From contig NC_134096.1 in NCBI RefSeq assembly GCF_000715075.1, forward strand, positions 117,488,698-117,552,697: DNA of 64,000 nucleotides, given 5' to 3'. Origin of the DNA: Nicotiana tabacum. Taxonomy: Eukaryota > Streptophyta > Magnoliopsida > Solanales > Solanaceae. The notes beneath the pieces were generated by a model, which saw nothing but the letters and a program-made list of their open reading frames with translations, did not search any database and had not been told where the DNA came from. Of this stretch, positions 1 through 9,613 are shown piece by piece (position 1 is the first letter of the stretch; each line of letters starts with the position of its first letter). Made by a program: the position numbers and the translations under genes.

Positions 1-705
1 AAATCTGATTAGATTTGGTTTTGAGTAAAAACAAAAACGAACCAAATCATATATAAATATATAATTTTATATATATAATTTTCTTTAAAAAAATATCTAG
101 AAATATTTGGGATCCTCTCATGGAATGTAATATTTAATAGAACTATGAAGTGCATTCATTTTTATTTATTTTAGATAATGAGTTGTATCACTTTCTTATT
201 AAATGTTATTGAAATGCTTTAATCATCTCTTTGTTCTTTCATATTCATATGTTAGATTTCTTATATCTTTTTTTAATTTGAATGGTATTTCGATAATTTA
301 ATATTAAATAGAACATATCATTATTTAGGTATCATATTGATTTTTATGTTCAATTATTAAATTAAGTTAATCTTGGAAGCGTATATCAACAAAAATTATT
401 GTTAGACGATTAAGAAAATAACTATCATATGTTACGAAAAAATTCTCCCAAAAGAATATTTTAAAAGATAATAACTTTGTCAATTTTTTTAATTTTTATG
501 AAACATATATTCATTTATTAAAATTTTATCTATAATATTAATACAAAGTGATATTAAAATAATATTTATGTAATAAAAAATTCCAAAAAATCCGATAGAA
601 TCGGACCAATCCAAACCTATATAAAGTTTTGATTTGATTTTAATAAAAACCGGAAGCCATTCATATACACCCCTTGCGTCAACAATACATGATTAGAGGT
701 TACCA
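1..705. other. AT-rich host intergenic DNA
   Basis: No convincing coding sequence is visible. Composition is strongly AT-rich with many short A/T runs. The last 30 bases or so, ending in a GATTAGAGG motif before the LINE target duplication, resemble bases 58910-58940, where a LINE-free version of the same site is found. This is therefore the left host flank of the LINE insertion. Confidence 0.6.
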
Positions 706-723
706 ACGGTTGGTAGACAAATT
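706..723. repeat. Left target-site duplication of the LINE
   Basis: An 18-base segment containing TTGGTAGACAAATT matches 17678-17695 at 16 of 18 positions. The two copies bracket the whole LINE with its nested insertions. The related host site near 58937-58955 carries one copy only. Confidence 0.75.
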
Positions 724-751
724 GTGGTATTGAAAAAAGTTACCGTTGTAA

Positions 752-1311
752 ATGCTCTGTTCTCTCTCCTTAAACCAAACGAATCCCTTTTACGCGCCAC
801 CACTATTCCGCCATAGCGGATCTCGAATAGGCGCGTATGGCACATACAAAGGATCCCCAGCTGGGGCGATCCCACCCACTGCATCAATCTCAGCAGACCT
901 AGTTCATCTCCCTCCCCGAACCAACTCCTCGAACACATCGAAATCTTCCTTCATGGATAAGCTCACAGGCAATTCACACATTTCTTGCAGCTCGAAACCA
1001 CCGATTGAGGTAAGAAATGGGACACATATGGGTAAATCAGTTGTCTTCTTCACTGCAGAAGACTACTTCATCAACTTAGCCGATGCATGTAAGCTTACGT
1101 TGGTTGGGAGATTTCTCAGGAGTCAGGAATAAGCCTACAATGAAAAACATAAGGAAGAGCTTTATTAGTCAGTACGCACTGAAATCTCTAGTTAAGATTG
1201 CATACTTTGACATCAAGCACGTTTACATTGATTTCACCACACTTGTTGACTACAATAATATATACTTCAGAAGACTTGTACACATAGATGGAGCTCCAAT
1301 GAAACTACTGC
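752..1311 (+). pseudogene. LINE ORF1, N-terminal part (DUF4283-like)
   Basis: The first ATG used is at 752. The frame runs through a low-complexity leader into a DUF4283-type domain, recognisable by the stretch FFTAEDYFINLADACKLTLV. A frameshift near 1120 moves the reading into another frame, which continues through YFRRLVHIDGAPMKLL to the Mutator-like insertion at 1312. Proteins of this family are the nucleic-acid-binding ORF1 products of plant L1 LINEs; they coat the transcript and chaperone it during target-primed reverse transcription. The domain resumes at 2865 directly after the second target-duplication copy, which supports the join. Family assignment is from recognition, not a search. 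Confidence 0.75.
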
Positions 1312-1475
1312 GAGTTTTTGGAGAAAAACGTCCTTTAACTACCCGTAACCTAAACTACATCCTTCACATATCATTGTAAACAGAAAACATCCTTGTTATA
1401 TCCCATAATTAATAAGTTGCATCCTTCCGTTACTCTAAAGTTATAAAACTAACGGAATAAAGCTATTCACATGAG
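1312..1475. repeat. Left terminal inverted repeat of the MULE
   Basis: About 164 bases that match the reverse complement of 2690-2854 with scattered mismatches and one-base indels. Confidence 0.85.
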
Positions 1476-1817
1476 TTGCACGTGACGTCCCACACCACCC
1501 AAAGCATTTCGTCGTTCTCCCCTTGCCCTACCTTGCCGCTGGAAACAAATCGAAACCATCATCAGTCCTTTGCTCAATATTTCTTCTTCTCTGTTCTTGC
1601 AAAAGATGGTACAAGTAAACGGTAGTAACATCCAGTGATCCACCAACCAAATACAGTCAAAACGCACATGCAAGTTAAGTTCACGAAATCGAAGTCTGCA
1701 ATCTCACTATTATAATACACTCAACAGTATATCAAATGAAGTAGCTTACTGCTACAACTATGGAGCTCTAAACATTGGAAGATATAATTACACTTACAAA
1801 AAGTAAATCTTTGTAAT

Positions 1818-2253
1818 TGTGTAAGGGTAAAATCAGGCATAAAGCTACCTCGATTTTCTGGTAAAGAAATGGGAGGACAGCGCGATCCGATATGACTTCG
1901 GGTAAAGCCGAGATCTCCTATAGATCTGAGCCCGGGAGGATGAATGATGCGCTAGCTAAGAACCGGACACAGCCAAATATGGAAAGAATCGAGTTCGAGA
2001 AAAATAAAGAACTGAGACTAAAGGAAAGCTGGTTGGAAAGGACAAACAAGGGGCCAAATAACTGCCCTTAACCGAATATTACAGCGCAAATCCCGCCCGG
2101 TATCAGCAGCGTATCACGGTTTACCAGAAGCAATATTTTTTTATGTTCCTTTAATTCAATCATTTACCGTTCTTAGGTCATTCGTGTTAAATTAAATTAC
2201 ATATATTTTAAACCACGTATAAATTCAATTGTTATTCATTTTAAGGGTAAACA
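1818..2253 (+). repeat. Solo or truncated Tat-type LTR inside the MULE
   Basis: The segment begins TGTGTAAGGGTAAAATC and ends TTTTAAGGGTAAACA. This matches the two ends of the Tat 1 LTR (18310-19012), and its last 110 bases or so align well with the end of that LTR. It is shorter (436 versus 703 bp), so it is an internally deleted solo LTR or a member of a smaller subfamily. No PBS or internal region follows. I could not confirm a 5-bp target duplication: GTAAT lies on the left, CTAAG on the right. Confidence 0.7.
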
Positions 2254-2689
2254 CTAAGGTAACTATATAATTGTAGTAGTAATTTTTTCATCATTATTAG
2301 GCTGAGAAATATTAACAATGGAAATGACAAAGCTTATGGAGTATGTTCCTATTCCGATCAAAGAGAGTCACGAGGAGCCTAGTGCAAGATAATAAGTTGT
2401 ATTGCATCCATATATTTTGCAGCTAAAGCTTGACGGGTTGTCTCTGTCATCTGAGTGATTGTAAGTTGAATTTGGTTTGGCACATACGTGACCGTTACCT
2501 GGTTGCGTTGTTATCTCTTTTTGATTTCTTTGGTGCAGAGTAATTTGATTTCCATTTTTAATTCTTTTTAATTTGCTTGCAGAGTGCTGTAATGCAAGCC
2601 CTTTCTGAGATATAGTTTTGACTTTTGAAAAGAAGAGAGGCTCAGTTAGCTGAGAAGACTTTGAAATTTGCAGGCGGCAGGCTTGGTAT

Positions 2690-2854
2690 CTCACATGAAT
2701 AGCTTTATTCCGTTAGTTTTATAACTTTGAGTAACGGAATGATGCAACTTGTTAATTCTGGGATATAACAAGGATGTTTTCTGCTTACAATGATACGTTA
2801 AGAATGTAGTTTAGTTTATGGGTATAGTTAAAGGATATTTTTCGCCAAGAACTC
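2690..2854. repeat. Right terminal inverted repeat of the MULE
   Basis: Reverse-complement partner of 1312-1475. The outer end reads CCAAGAACTC and is followed directly by the second AAACTACTGC copy. Confidence 0.85.
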
Positions 2855-2864
2855 AAACTACTGC

Positions 2865-3787
2865 CATGGTCTTCTGATTTTGTACCTGAAATTGAAACAC
2901 CCTTAGCTCCTGTTTGGATACTGCTACATCAACTCCCATGGCACCTCTTCCGCTGGGACGTTTTAACTAAACTGGTCAGTTCATTGGATCAAGCACTAGC
3001 CCCGGATCAAGCCACCTTCTCAAAGTCGAGGGTCTATGCGGCAAAATTGAGAATTGAAATTAACATTTCCAAACCATGAGAGGAGGAAATTTGGGTTGGT
3101 TACAGTAGACTAGAAAACGACAATGAGGATGGTTTTTGGCTCAAAGTCGAATATGAACAAGTTCCTGACTACTGTCATTATTGTTGTATGCAAGGTCATA
3201 CCGAGAATGTTTGCTATACCAAAAAGAATGACATGGAGCACAGAATGAGGCAGGAGAAGGTAAAGAAAAAGAAGTAATAACAACTGAATCCACCCCCCAA
3301 TATGCAGAATGACAAGGACGAGGCGCCATTCCAGCAAGTGAGGATGAAAAGCCGAAAGAAGACGTCTCAGAAATATGAAAAAACTGGAAAGATTATCCAA
3401 AGGGAAGAGGAACAAACCGGGAATGCATTTCAAACTTTAGCTGACGTAAACACGTATGAAACGGAAAATATTATAGAGAAACCTGTTGATTCATAAAGAA
3501 ATGGTGACAAAAACAACAACAATACCAACATGCAAGGTCAACAAACTATACAAAGCAATGATCATCAATCTATCCAGAAAAGCGTCCAACCTGTTAAGCT
3601 TATAGACATTCCTGAAACAAGTACCTAGTCAAATCCTAAACCAAAATCCAAATCCACCTCTCATCAATCAGTGCGCCAAATCACACCCCTTGAGTCGAGC
3701 ACTAAATGCAAGCAAAATACCACCACTACCACTATACAAATACCCCAAAAGAGCCAAACCCCTGCCAAAATTGACATACTGCACAAG
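2865..3787 (+). pseudogene. LINE ORF1, middle part with CCHC zinc knuckle
   Basis: Reading resumes after the MULE with PWSSDFVPE and continues through APVWILLHQLPWHL, the second half of the DUF4283-like domain. A CX2CX4HX4C zinc knuckle (CHYCCMQGHTENVC, about 3170-3215) follows, then a basic, glutamine-rich linker. In-frame stops occur near 3077, at 3275-3280 and near 3496. The frame ends at the Athila 1 insertion (3788) and continues after it at 12656. Confidence 0.75.
3783..3787. repeat. Left target-site duplication of Athila 1
   Basis: ACAAG, repeated at 12651-12655 immediately after the last LTR. The LINE ORF1 frame is continuous once the insertion and one copy are ignored. Confidence 0.7.
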
Positions 3788-3974
3788 TGATAAGCGGGGA
3801 TTTTGACTATTTATTAGCACCTTTTAGCTTTTGTTTCAGTCCAAAAGTATTGAATTGTGTTCCCGAAACTAGTGAAATTGTATAAATTGCAGGAATCCTA
3901 GAAGTTTGGTCTCCCAAGATGAAATCCGACTAAAAAAAGAGTGTTCCGAAGCACAAGGCAATAAAGGGCGCAGA

Positions 3975-4340
3975 AGCACAAATGTGCGGTCCGCAGAAGA
4001 AATTGTGGACCGCGGAATTCCATCCGTGGCCGCAAACTAAGAAGAAAAATCTAACAGAAATTTCAGCAATGTGCGGACTGCACATGAATTGTGCGGCCAC
4101 AGAACTTGGCTTAAGAGTCAAAGATCAGAGAGTATGCAAAAAGACCAGGTCCAGGAGCCTTTGTGAAGTGCGGACCGCAAAGAATTGTGCGGCCGCAAAA
4201 GATTACCTCGCGACCGTAGTCTAGAAATTTGTGGCCGCAGAAGATTGCCTCGCGGCCGCAGTCCAGAATGTGCGGCCGCAGAACTCACCTTCCTGCCAAC
4301 TGAAGAAATTTGCGGACCGCACATGGAATTATGTGGCTGC
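3975..4340. repeat. Array of TGCGGNCCGCA-type near-palindromes in LTR A
   Basis: About 13 matches or near matches to (T/G)GCGG-N-CCGCA, spaced roughly 15-40 bases apart. Several are exact NotI-type GCGGCCGC cores. Some copies differ by the C-to-T or G-to-A changes expected of methylated cytosines. The array ends about 45 bases before the TATA box. Confidence 0.85.
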
Positions 4341-4383
4341 AGAACCTCTCGAGGGGCATTTTTGTCTGTGATTTTCGGCCATG

Positions 4384-4391
4384 TATAAATA
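4384..4391 (+). promoter_or_regulatory. TATA box of Athila 1 LTR A
   Basis: TATAAATA, just downstream of the palindrome array. Equivalents are found at the same LTR position in LTR C (about 11745) and in both Athila 2 LTRs; LTR B has the altered TATAGATA. Position and sequence fit the U3/R boundary promoter. Confidence 0.6.
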
Positions 4392-5312
4392 GACGAGTTT
4401 TACAAAATTAGGTCAAGTTTGAACACACAAAGCTGATGTAGCCGTTTCTCTTTGCTATTTTAGGATTTTTTTAGCTTATTTGAGTATTTTAACACTAGAT
4501 TTCATCATTTTAATCTTCCGTTACGAGTTTAGTTAGCTTTTCATCTTTATTTTCTTCATATCCCATTATGAGTAGCTAGAGTTTGACTAGGGTTATGACC
4601 CAACCCTAGTGTGTAAACCTTATGGGTGATTAATTTTATGCTTGTTTATGATTGTGTGTTGATTATTTAGCTTAGTTCATGCTTCAATTTTAGAATTAAT
4701 GGTTGCAAATATTGATTCATGTCTATTTGACTTAGTCTCTACTTGAGAAAGATGGACATAGTCTAGGATAACTTAGATAACAAGGAATTGGATTAATTGA
4801 TAGATTAATTAACTTAATTAAAGAGTTCAAACTAGAGATAGTAAGAACCCGACTTGAGCTCTTATCAACTATTTTGGTTGATACCCATTTGGACTTGAGA
4901 AAGCCAAATTGGAAAAAATCACTCTTTGACCAAGAGGTATTGATTGGGTAACGTGGGGTTGACAGCTATAATACACCCCAATCAACAAAACAAGTATAAA
5001 TATTTTTATCCCATTAGGCAAACACCTAGGTTATGGTCACAGCCCTATGCCTTTAATCCAATTGGAAAACCCTCAAAAAACATTTATCTATAATCTATTT
5101 TCTTTAGCTTGCATTTATTAGAGTAACAGTAGAAATAAAAAACAAAACCTTTTTGTGGAAGTGCAATCTTAGATAACCCATTTGCATGCTTCAAATATAT
5201 ACTCATAACACCCCTCATAACTCCTAGTAGATTCGACCCCGACTCATAGTTGGGTAATTATTATTGCATACGAATGTATCATATCTCCTATATAGGTGTG
5301 TTGTGGACGTCA

Positions 5313-6146
5313 TATCTCCTATTATTGCCGGGGAGTTAAAATGGTGTTAGCTATATATTTGGGTGTGTTGAGGATGATGAGTTTAAGTTGGATGAGACTG
5401 AGGGTGGTGACATTGCTGGGGACACAGAGATGTCCAAGGAGCCATATGGAGCTTTCTTCACTCTCTCCCCTCTTTTACTCTTATTTTGTTAAGCATTGGG
5501 GACAATGGTTATCTTTATTCAGGGGGTGAAGTTTATTTTGATCATATTTGGTACATTCTGAGACATTTGGCCTGTAATAACTTAATATTTTTTTTTTAAT
5601 TTCTTATTCTGTATATATTCTCTCTTTTTTCTCTCATTATGTGTATTCAGTAGTTTTTATTTATTAGCTTCTTTATTTTTGTTCCTTTGTTAGTTCTTAG
5701 TTTGAGTTAGTAGCTTATTTGTTTGCTTTAGTAGCTTCTTTTTATGTTTTAGTAGATAATAAGTCTTTGGTTTTCTTAATGCCACGGTTCTTTCCAAAGG
5801 TAGTTGTTGTGTGAACCGGGTGGCTCCCAATGATAGATGGCGTGACAACCTAATGAGTCCATTTTTGGTGTTTAGGTAATAATAGCAGTAGTAATGAATA
5901 AAAAGACCTAATTAAGTCATGCTCGAAGAGTCAAACATACTTTTATTAGTACCAACACACTTAACTACGTGCTTATAGTTAGAAACAAAGTTTTAAAAAG
6001 AAATATCTCTAGTTAGTGACTTTGTGACTCTTGTGTTGACTTTGACAACCATCGAGTGGTTTAATTAAACCATAATGATTTTCAATCTTGAATATGGTCG
6101 TTGTGGGCCCTCGACTCTATCCTCTTTAACAATCTAGTTGCGTGAG
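5313..6146 (+). other. Athila 1 internal remnant: 5' leader joined to the 3' end of the extra ORF
   Basis: The first 45 bases or so match the leader after the primer-binding site of Athila 2. The sequence then jumps to the acidic C-terminus of the extra 3' ORF (about 5363-5450, similar to 9305-9386) and the 3' UTR after it (similar to 9387-10150). At about 6147 it breaks into the middle of LTR B. The usual TGGCGC start of the primer site is replaced by TATCTCCTATT, which repeats sequence lying 30 bases upstream. Confidence 0.65.
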
Positions 6147-7327
6147 GGGTGAGATTAGAGAGTATGCAAAAAGACCAAGTCCAGGAGCCTCTGTGAATTG
6201 CAGACCACACAAGAATTGTGCGGCCGCAGTCCTAAATCTGCGGACCGCAGAAGAGTTTCCTTGCAGCCGCAGTCCAGAAATGTGCGGCCACAGAAAAATG
6301 CCTCGCGGTCGCAGTTCAGAAATGTGTGGCCGTAGAACTCCAGCTCCTGCCAGATTAAGAAATCTGCATACCGCACATGGAATTATGCGGCCGCAGAACC
6401 TTCCGAGGGGCATTTTTGTCTGAGATTTTCAGCCTTGTATAGATAGACGAGTTTCACAAAATTAGGTGAAGTTTGTACCTCTGAAGTTGCTGTAGCCATT
6501 TTTATTTACTATTTTATCATTTTAATCTTCCGTTATAGGTTTAATTAGCTTTTCATCTTTATTTTCTTCAAATTCCATTATGAGTAGCTAGATTTTTACT
6601 AGGGTTGTGGCCCATCCCTAGTGTGTAAACCTTATGGGTGATTAATTTTATGCTTATTTATGATTGGGTGTTGATTATTTAGCTTGGTTCATGCTTCAAT
6701 TTTAGAATTAATGGTTGCAAACATTGATTCATGTCTATTTGACTTAGTCTCTACTTGAGAAAGATGGACCTAGTCTAGGATAACGTAGCTAACAAAGAAT
6801 TGGGTCAATTGAGAGATTTATTAACCTAATTAAAGGGTTCAACCTAGAGATAGTAATAACCCGACTTGAGCTTTTATTAATTGTTCTGGGTGATACCCAT
6901 TTGGTCTTGCGAAATCCAAAGTGGGCAAAACCACTCTCTGACCGAGAGGTATTGAGTGGGTAATTTAGAGTTGATAGCTATAATACACCCAAATAAATAA
7001 AACAAGCATTGAAATCTATATCCCATTAGGCAAATACCTAGGTCATGGTCACAACCCTAGGCGTTTTATCCATTTGGAAAAAAACCCTTAAAAACAATTA
7101 TCTCAAGTCTTCTTTCTTTATTATGCAATCATTAGTGTAACATTAGAAACACAAAACAAATTCTTGTTGTGGAAGTGCAATTTAGAAAATCCAATTCCTC
7201 AAATTGAAATATATACCCCTAACTCCCATCTTAACTCCCTGCGGATTCGACCCCGACTCTTAGTTGGATTTCTATTATTGCATACGACGTTTCATACCTC
7301 TTTTGAGGTGCGCTTTGGACGTGATCA
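6147..7327 (+). repeat. Athila 1 LTR B, 5'-truncated
   Basis: Starts abruptly at GAGAGTATGCAAAAAGACC, equivalent to about 4126 in LTR A, and runs to GGACGTGATCA. It retains about nine TGCGGNCCGCA-like motifs (6190-6400), an altered TATA region (TATAGATA near 6437), the CTAGGG stem-loop with one mismatch (6599-6621) and the ATTCGACCCCGACT motif (about 7244). Confidence 0.8.
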
Positions 7328-7426
7328 ACCCTTACTATGTCTTCTGATTTATATCTTACTTGTATGTCTCCTGGTATGTTTGAACATTAAATTGCAACTA
7401 ACTATTGCCTTTTCTTGATACAGACA
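7328..7426 (+). promoter_or_regulatory. Leader of the extra 3' ORF with a candidate splice acceptor
   Basis: A T-rich tract ends in CTTTTCTTGATACAG at 7423, four bases before the first ATG (7427). This fits a plant 3' splice site. Expression of 3' ORFs from spliced RNA is known for env-like genes of some plant retroelements; here it is an inference from the acceptor alone. Confidence 0.4.
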
Positions 7427-9386
7427 ATGATTCGATCTAGGGGACGAGGTGACACATCTAAAGGGAGAGGTGAACCTTCTCGGGGTCGAGGAAAGAGTGC
7501 CTTGCCCCTTGGCCAACAAAAGACAATTACAAAGAAAGATACAGCCGGTGGGGGGAGAAGTGCATATCTCTCCGACACAAGCTCATATGTCCTGTCTAGG
7601 GAAGCATTAGAGGGCAACTCAACCTCTGTTCAAGAGTAGTTGACCGTACAGTCAATGCTCCCAGGGAGGTACCAATTCAGGGACGAGCCGTCCTCATCTC
7701 ATAGCACTTTCGAGGAATCAAAGAAAGCTAGTCAGGCTTCTAAGCCATCGGCTACACCTGTCCCTGAGGCATAGGGTACACCAGTCTAGGATATCCCCGA
7801 TGATGGCAGAGGGGGAGATGCTACAACAGCTGGCCTGTAAAGATCAAAGAAGAAAGAGTTTTTGGAGAACAGTTTTGTCAGCCGGGCCGCTTTCACCAAC
7901 TTTTGTACATGGTGGCCAGTGAGCTCGCTAACTCTTGAGCGACAATTTCAGTTGAAAAATTTGGAGAGGTACAACCCAGCAGTGTTGAGACAGTTCAGGG
8001 AATGCAAGGGGTGGATGTGGTTCACTCAAAGTGTAGTGGATGCCAAAGAGTACCTGGTCCGTGAATTCTATGCCAATATGGCTTACATAAAAAAGGGAAC
8101 AAAAGTGACTAAAGTACGTAACCTAAAAGTGAGATTTGATCAGTATACACTCAACACGTACTTGGGCTTCAAAGATGTTGAGCCAAAGGAATATTTGGAG
8201 AAGTATGCATTGGGAGACACAGCTCGACCTTAGTTAGCAGAGATTCTAGAAACACCAAGGACACCACCACCATGGATTGCTGCTGGGGTTCCTATCCACC
8301 GGAGCACTCTAAGTTTCGAGGCGAAAGGGTGGCCAACCTTTGTCTGCAGCAGACTGGACCCGAGTCAGAATGAGACTTACCGTCCGATTCATCAGGCAGT
8401 TCTGGTTGCTTCTATTATGGTCGGGTACCCTATCAATGTGGGTGCCGTGATGTCGTCCAACATCTCAGTGATTTATCGGCAAGATGACTCGTCCTACCCG
8501 TATTCTAACACTATTACAGAATATCTCACGAATTCTAGGGTAGAGCCAAGGGATTATGATACAAAGGTGAAGCCGAAGAAGCTCTTTACTTGGTCTTCAC
8601 TGATGGATGCAAACAATCCGAAGAAGAAAGTTCAGCCTCCTACCACCGCGGGCTAGTCTGATGATCCAACTATGGTAGTTGCTAAGGCAGTTGATGTTCT
8701 ATCCACTTCGGCCGAACCTTCCTCCAGTGTCGCAGCTATGCCTCCGCCATCATCCATAACCCTTACTGCAGTTCTTTCCACAACTCCCACCTCTATTTTG
8801 AAGCCAATGCCTATGACTACTATCCCACCTTTTTGCGCTGCGAGTCTCCCAGACATTGGGGAGCCTCAACAACTGGATGCAGACAACCACTGCAATTCTG
8901 TCTGACTTATGCAGTACTGTTGCAGCGCAGTCTTCTGTTTAGGCACCTCAGTTTCCCTCGACAGTTGAAGAGACATTGAAGAAGCTCCTAGAGAACTAGA
9001 ACACTATTATGGCTACCTTGGTACAACATGGGTCAGTGCTCGAAGAGCTGGGAAAAGAAGTAAAGAAGATGATATAGTCCCAGGCCCGCAAAAAGTCAGT
9101 GGACAAGCTCTGGAGATAGGTGACCAGGCTTGCTACAGCCAGAGATCTCCCCTTTGACATGCTGCTTGACCCAGACCATTCTGTCCCAGATCCTATATCA
9201 CCATCTGCACCGGTGGCACCAGCTGGCCAGTCTGAAGAGCCAGACCTTACTGCCGATACTACTGAGGTAGTGCGTCAGATGTTCACCAACCCAGCCAAAC
9301 CCATAGTTGAGGATGATGAGATTCAGCTGGCTGAGCCTGAGGGAGATGACATTACTGGGGATACAGAGATGTCCAAGGAGCCATAA
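7427..9386 (+). pseudogene. Athila 1 extra 3' ORF (PF20167-like 'putative plant transposon protein')
   Basis: Translation from the ATG at 7427 begins with a basic RSRGRGDTSKGRGEPSRGRG tract. A globular region follows (about 7862-8560), with FTNFCTWWPVSSLTLERQF, YLVREFYANMAYIKKGTKV and VLVASIMVGYPINVGAVMS. Then come a Pro/Ser/Thr-rich stretch, a predicted coiled coil (about 8960-9110) and an acidic tail ending at 9386. One frame stays open from 7427 to about 8905 apart from six stops, five of them TAG; a frameshift follows. The same protein is in Athila 2 (51800-53040). It occupies the env-like position between pol and the 3' LTR, but I see no signal peptide or membrane helix. Its function is unknown; the 'transposon protein' family name does not show that it is a transposase. 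Confidence 0.65.
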
Positions 9387-9540
9387 GGAGTTTTTCTTCA
9401 CTCTTTCGCCTCTTTTACTCTTATTTTATTAAGAATTCGGGACAATGCTTATCTTTATTCGGGGGGGTGGAGTTTATTTATTATATTTGATACATTCTGA
9501 GACATATGGCCAGTAATAACTTGATATTATTCTCTTTTTT

Positions 9541-9613
<73 letters not shown>

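Larger units (their letters stand above)
1312..2854. mobile_element. Non-autonomous Mutator-like (MULE) element with long TIRs
   Basis: The element is bounded by a 10-base direct duplication AAACTACTGC (1302-1311 and 2855-2864). It begins GAGTTTTTGG and ends with the near-complement CCAAGAACTC. The terminal inverted repeats are about 165 bp and match closely by eye. TSDs of 8-11 bp with long TIRs are the hallmark of Mutator-like elements. No transposase is seen in the roughly 1.2 kb between the repeats, so it would depend on a source in trans. It carries a Tat-type LTR remnant (1818-2253) and interrupts LINE ORF1, so it is younger than the LINE and older than the LTR inside it. Confidence 0.85.
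3788..5312 (+). repeat. Athila 1 LTR A
   Basis: 1525 bp, starting TGATAAGCGGGGATT and ending near GGACGTCA. It contains an array of about 13 TGCGGNCCGCA-like near-palindromes (3975-4340), a TATA box, a CTAGGGTT stem-loop (4587-4609) and the ATTCGACCCCGACT motif (5230-5243) near its 3' end. It aligns with LTR C over most of its length. Part of the palindrome array present here is missing from LTR C. Confidence 0.85.

Noticed and set aside
1818..2253. 5-bp target duplication for the LTR remnant
   Set aside because: GTAAT on the left and CTAAG on the right do not match; no shift of one or two bases gives a convincing pair.
2368..2694. 108-codon minus-strand frame in the MULE as a transposase remnant
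   Set aside because: It shows no recognisable transposase motif and overlaps the terminal inverted repeat; it is most likely chance.
4118..4388. Overlapping open frames rich in Cys, Gly and Arg on both strands in the Athila LTRs
   Set aside because: They come from the GC-rich palindrome array, which lacks stop codons by composition. The same false frames appear in every LTR copy.
5230..5243. Possible tRNA gene because of a T-arm-like motif
   Set aside because: No D-arm, anticodon arm or acceptor pairing can be formed around it; the same motif is simply part of every Athila LTR.
7427..9386. A DNA transposase, as the family name 'putative plant transposon protein' suggests
   Set aside because: No DDE motif or terminal inverted repeats; the ORF lies between pol and the 3' LTR of an Athila element, so it is a retroelement accessory ORF.
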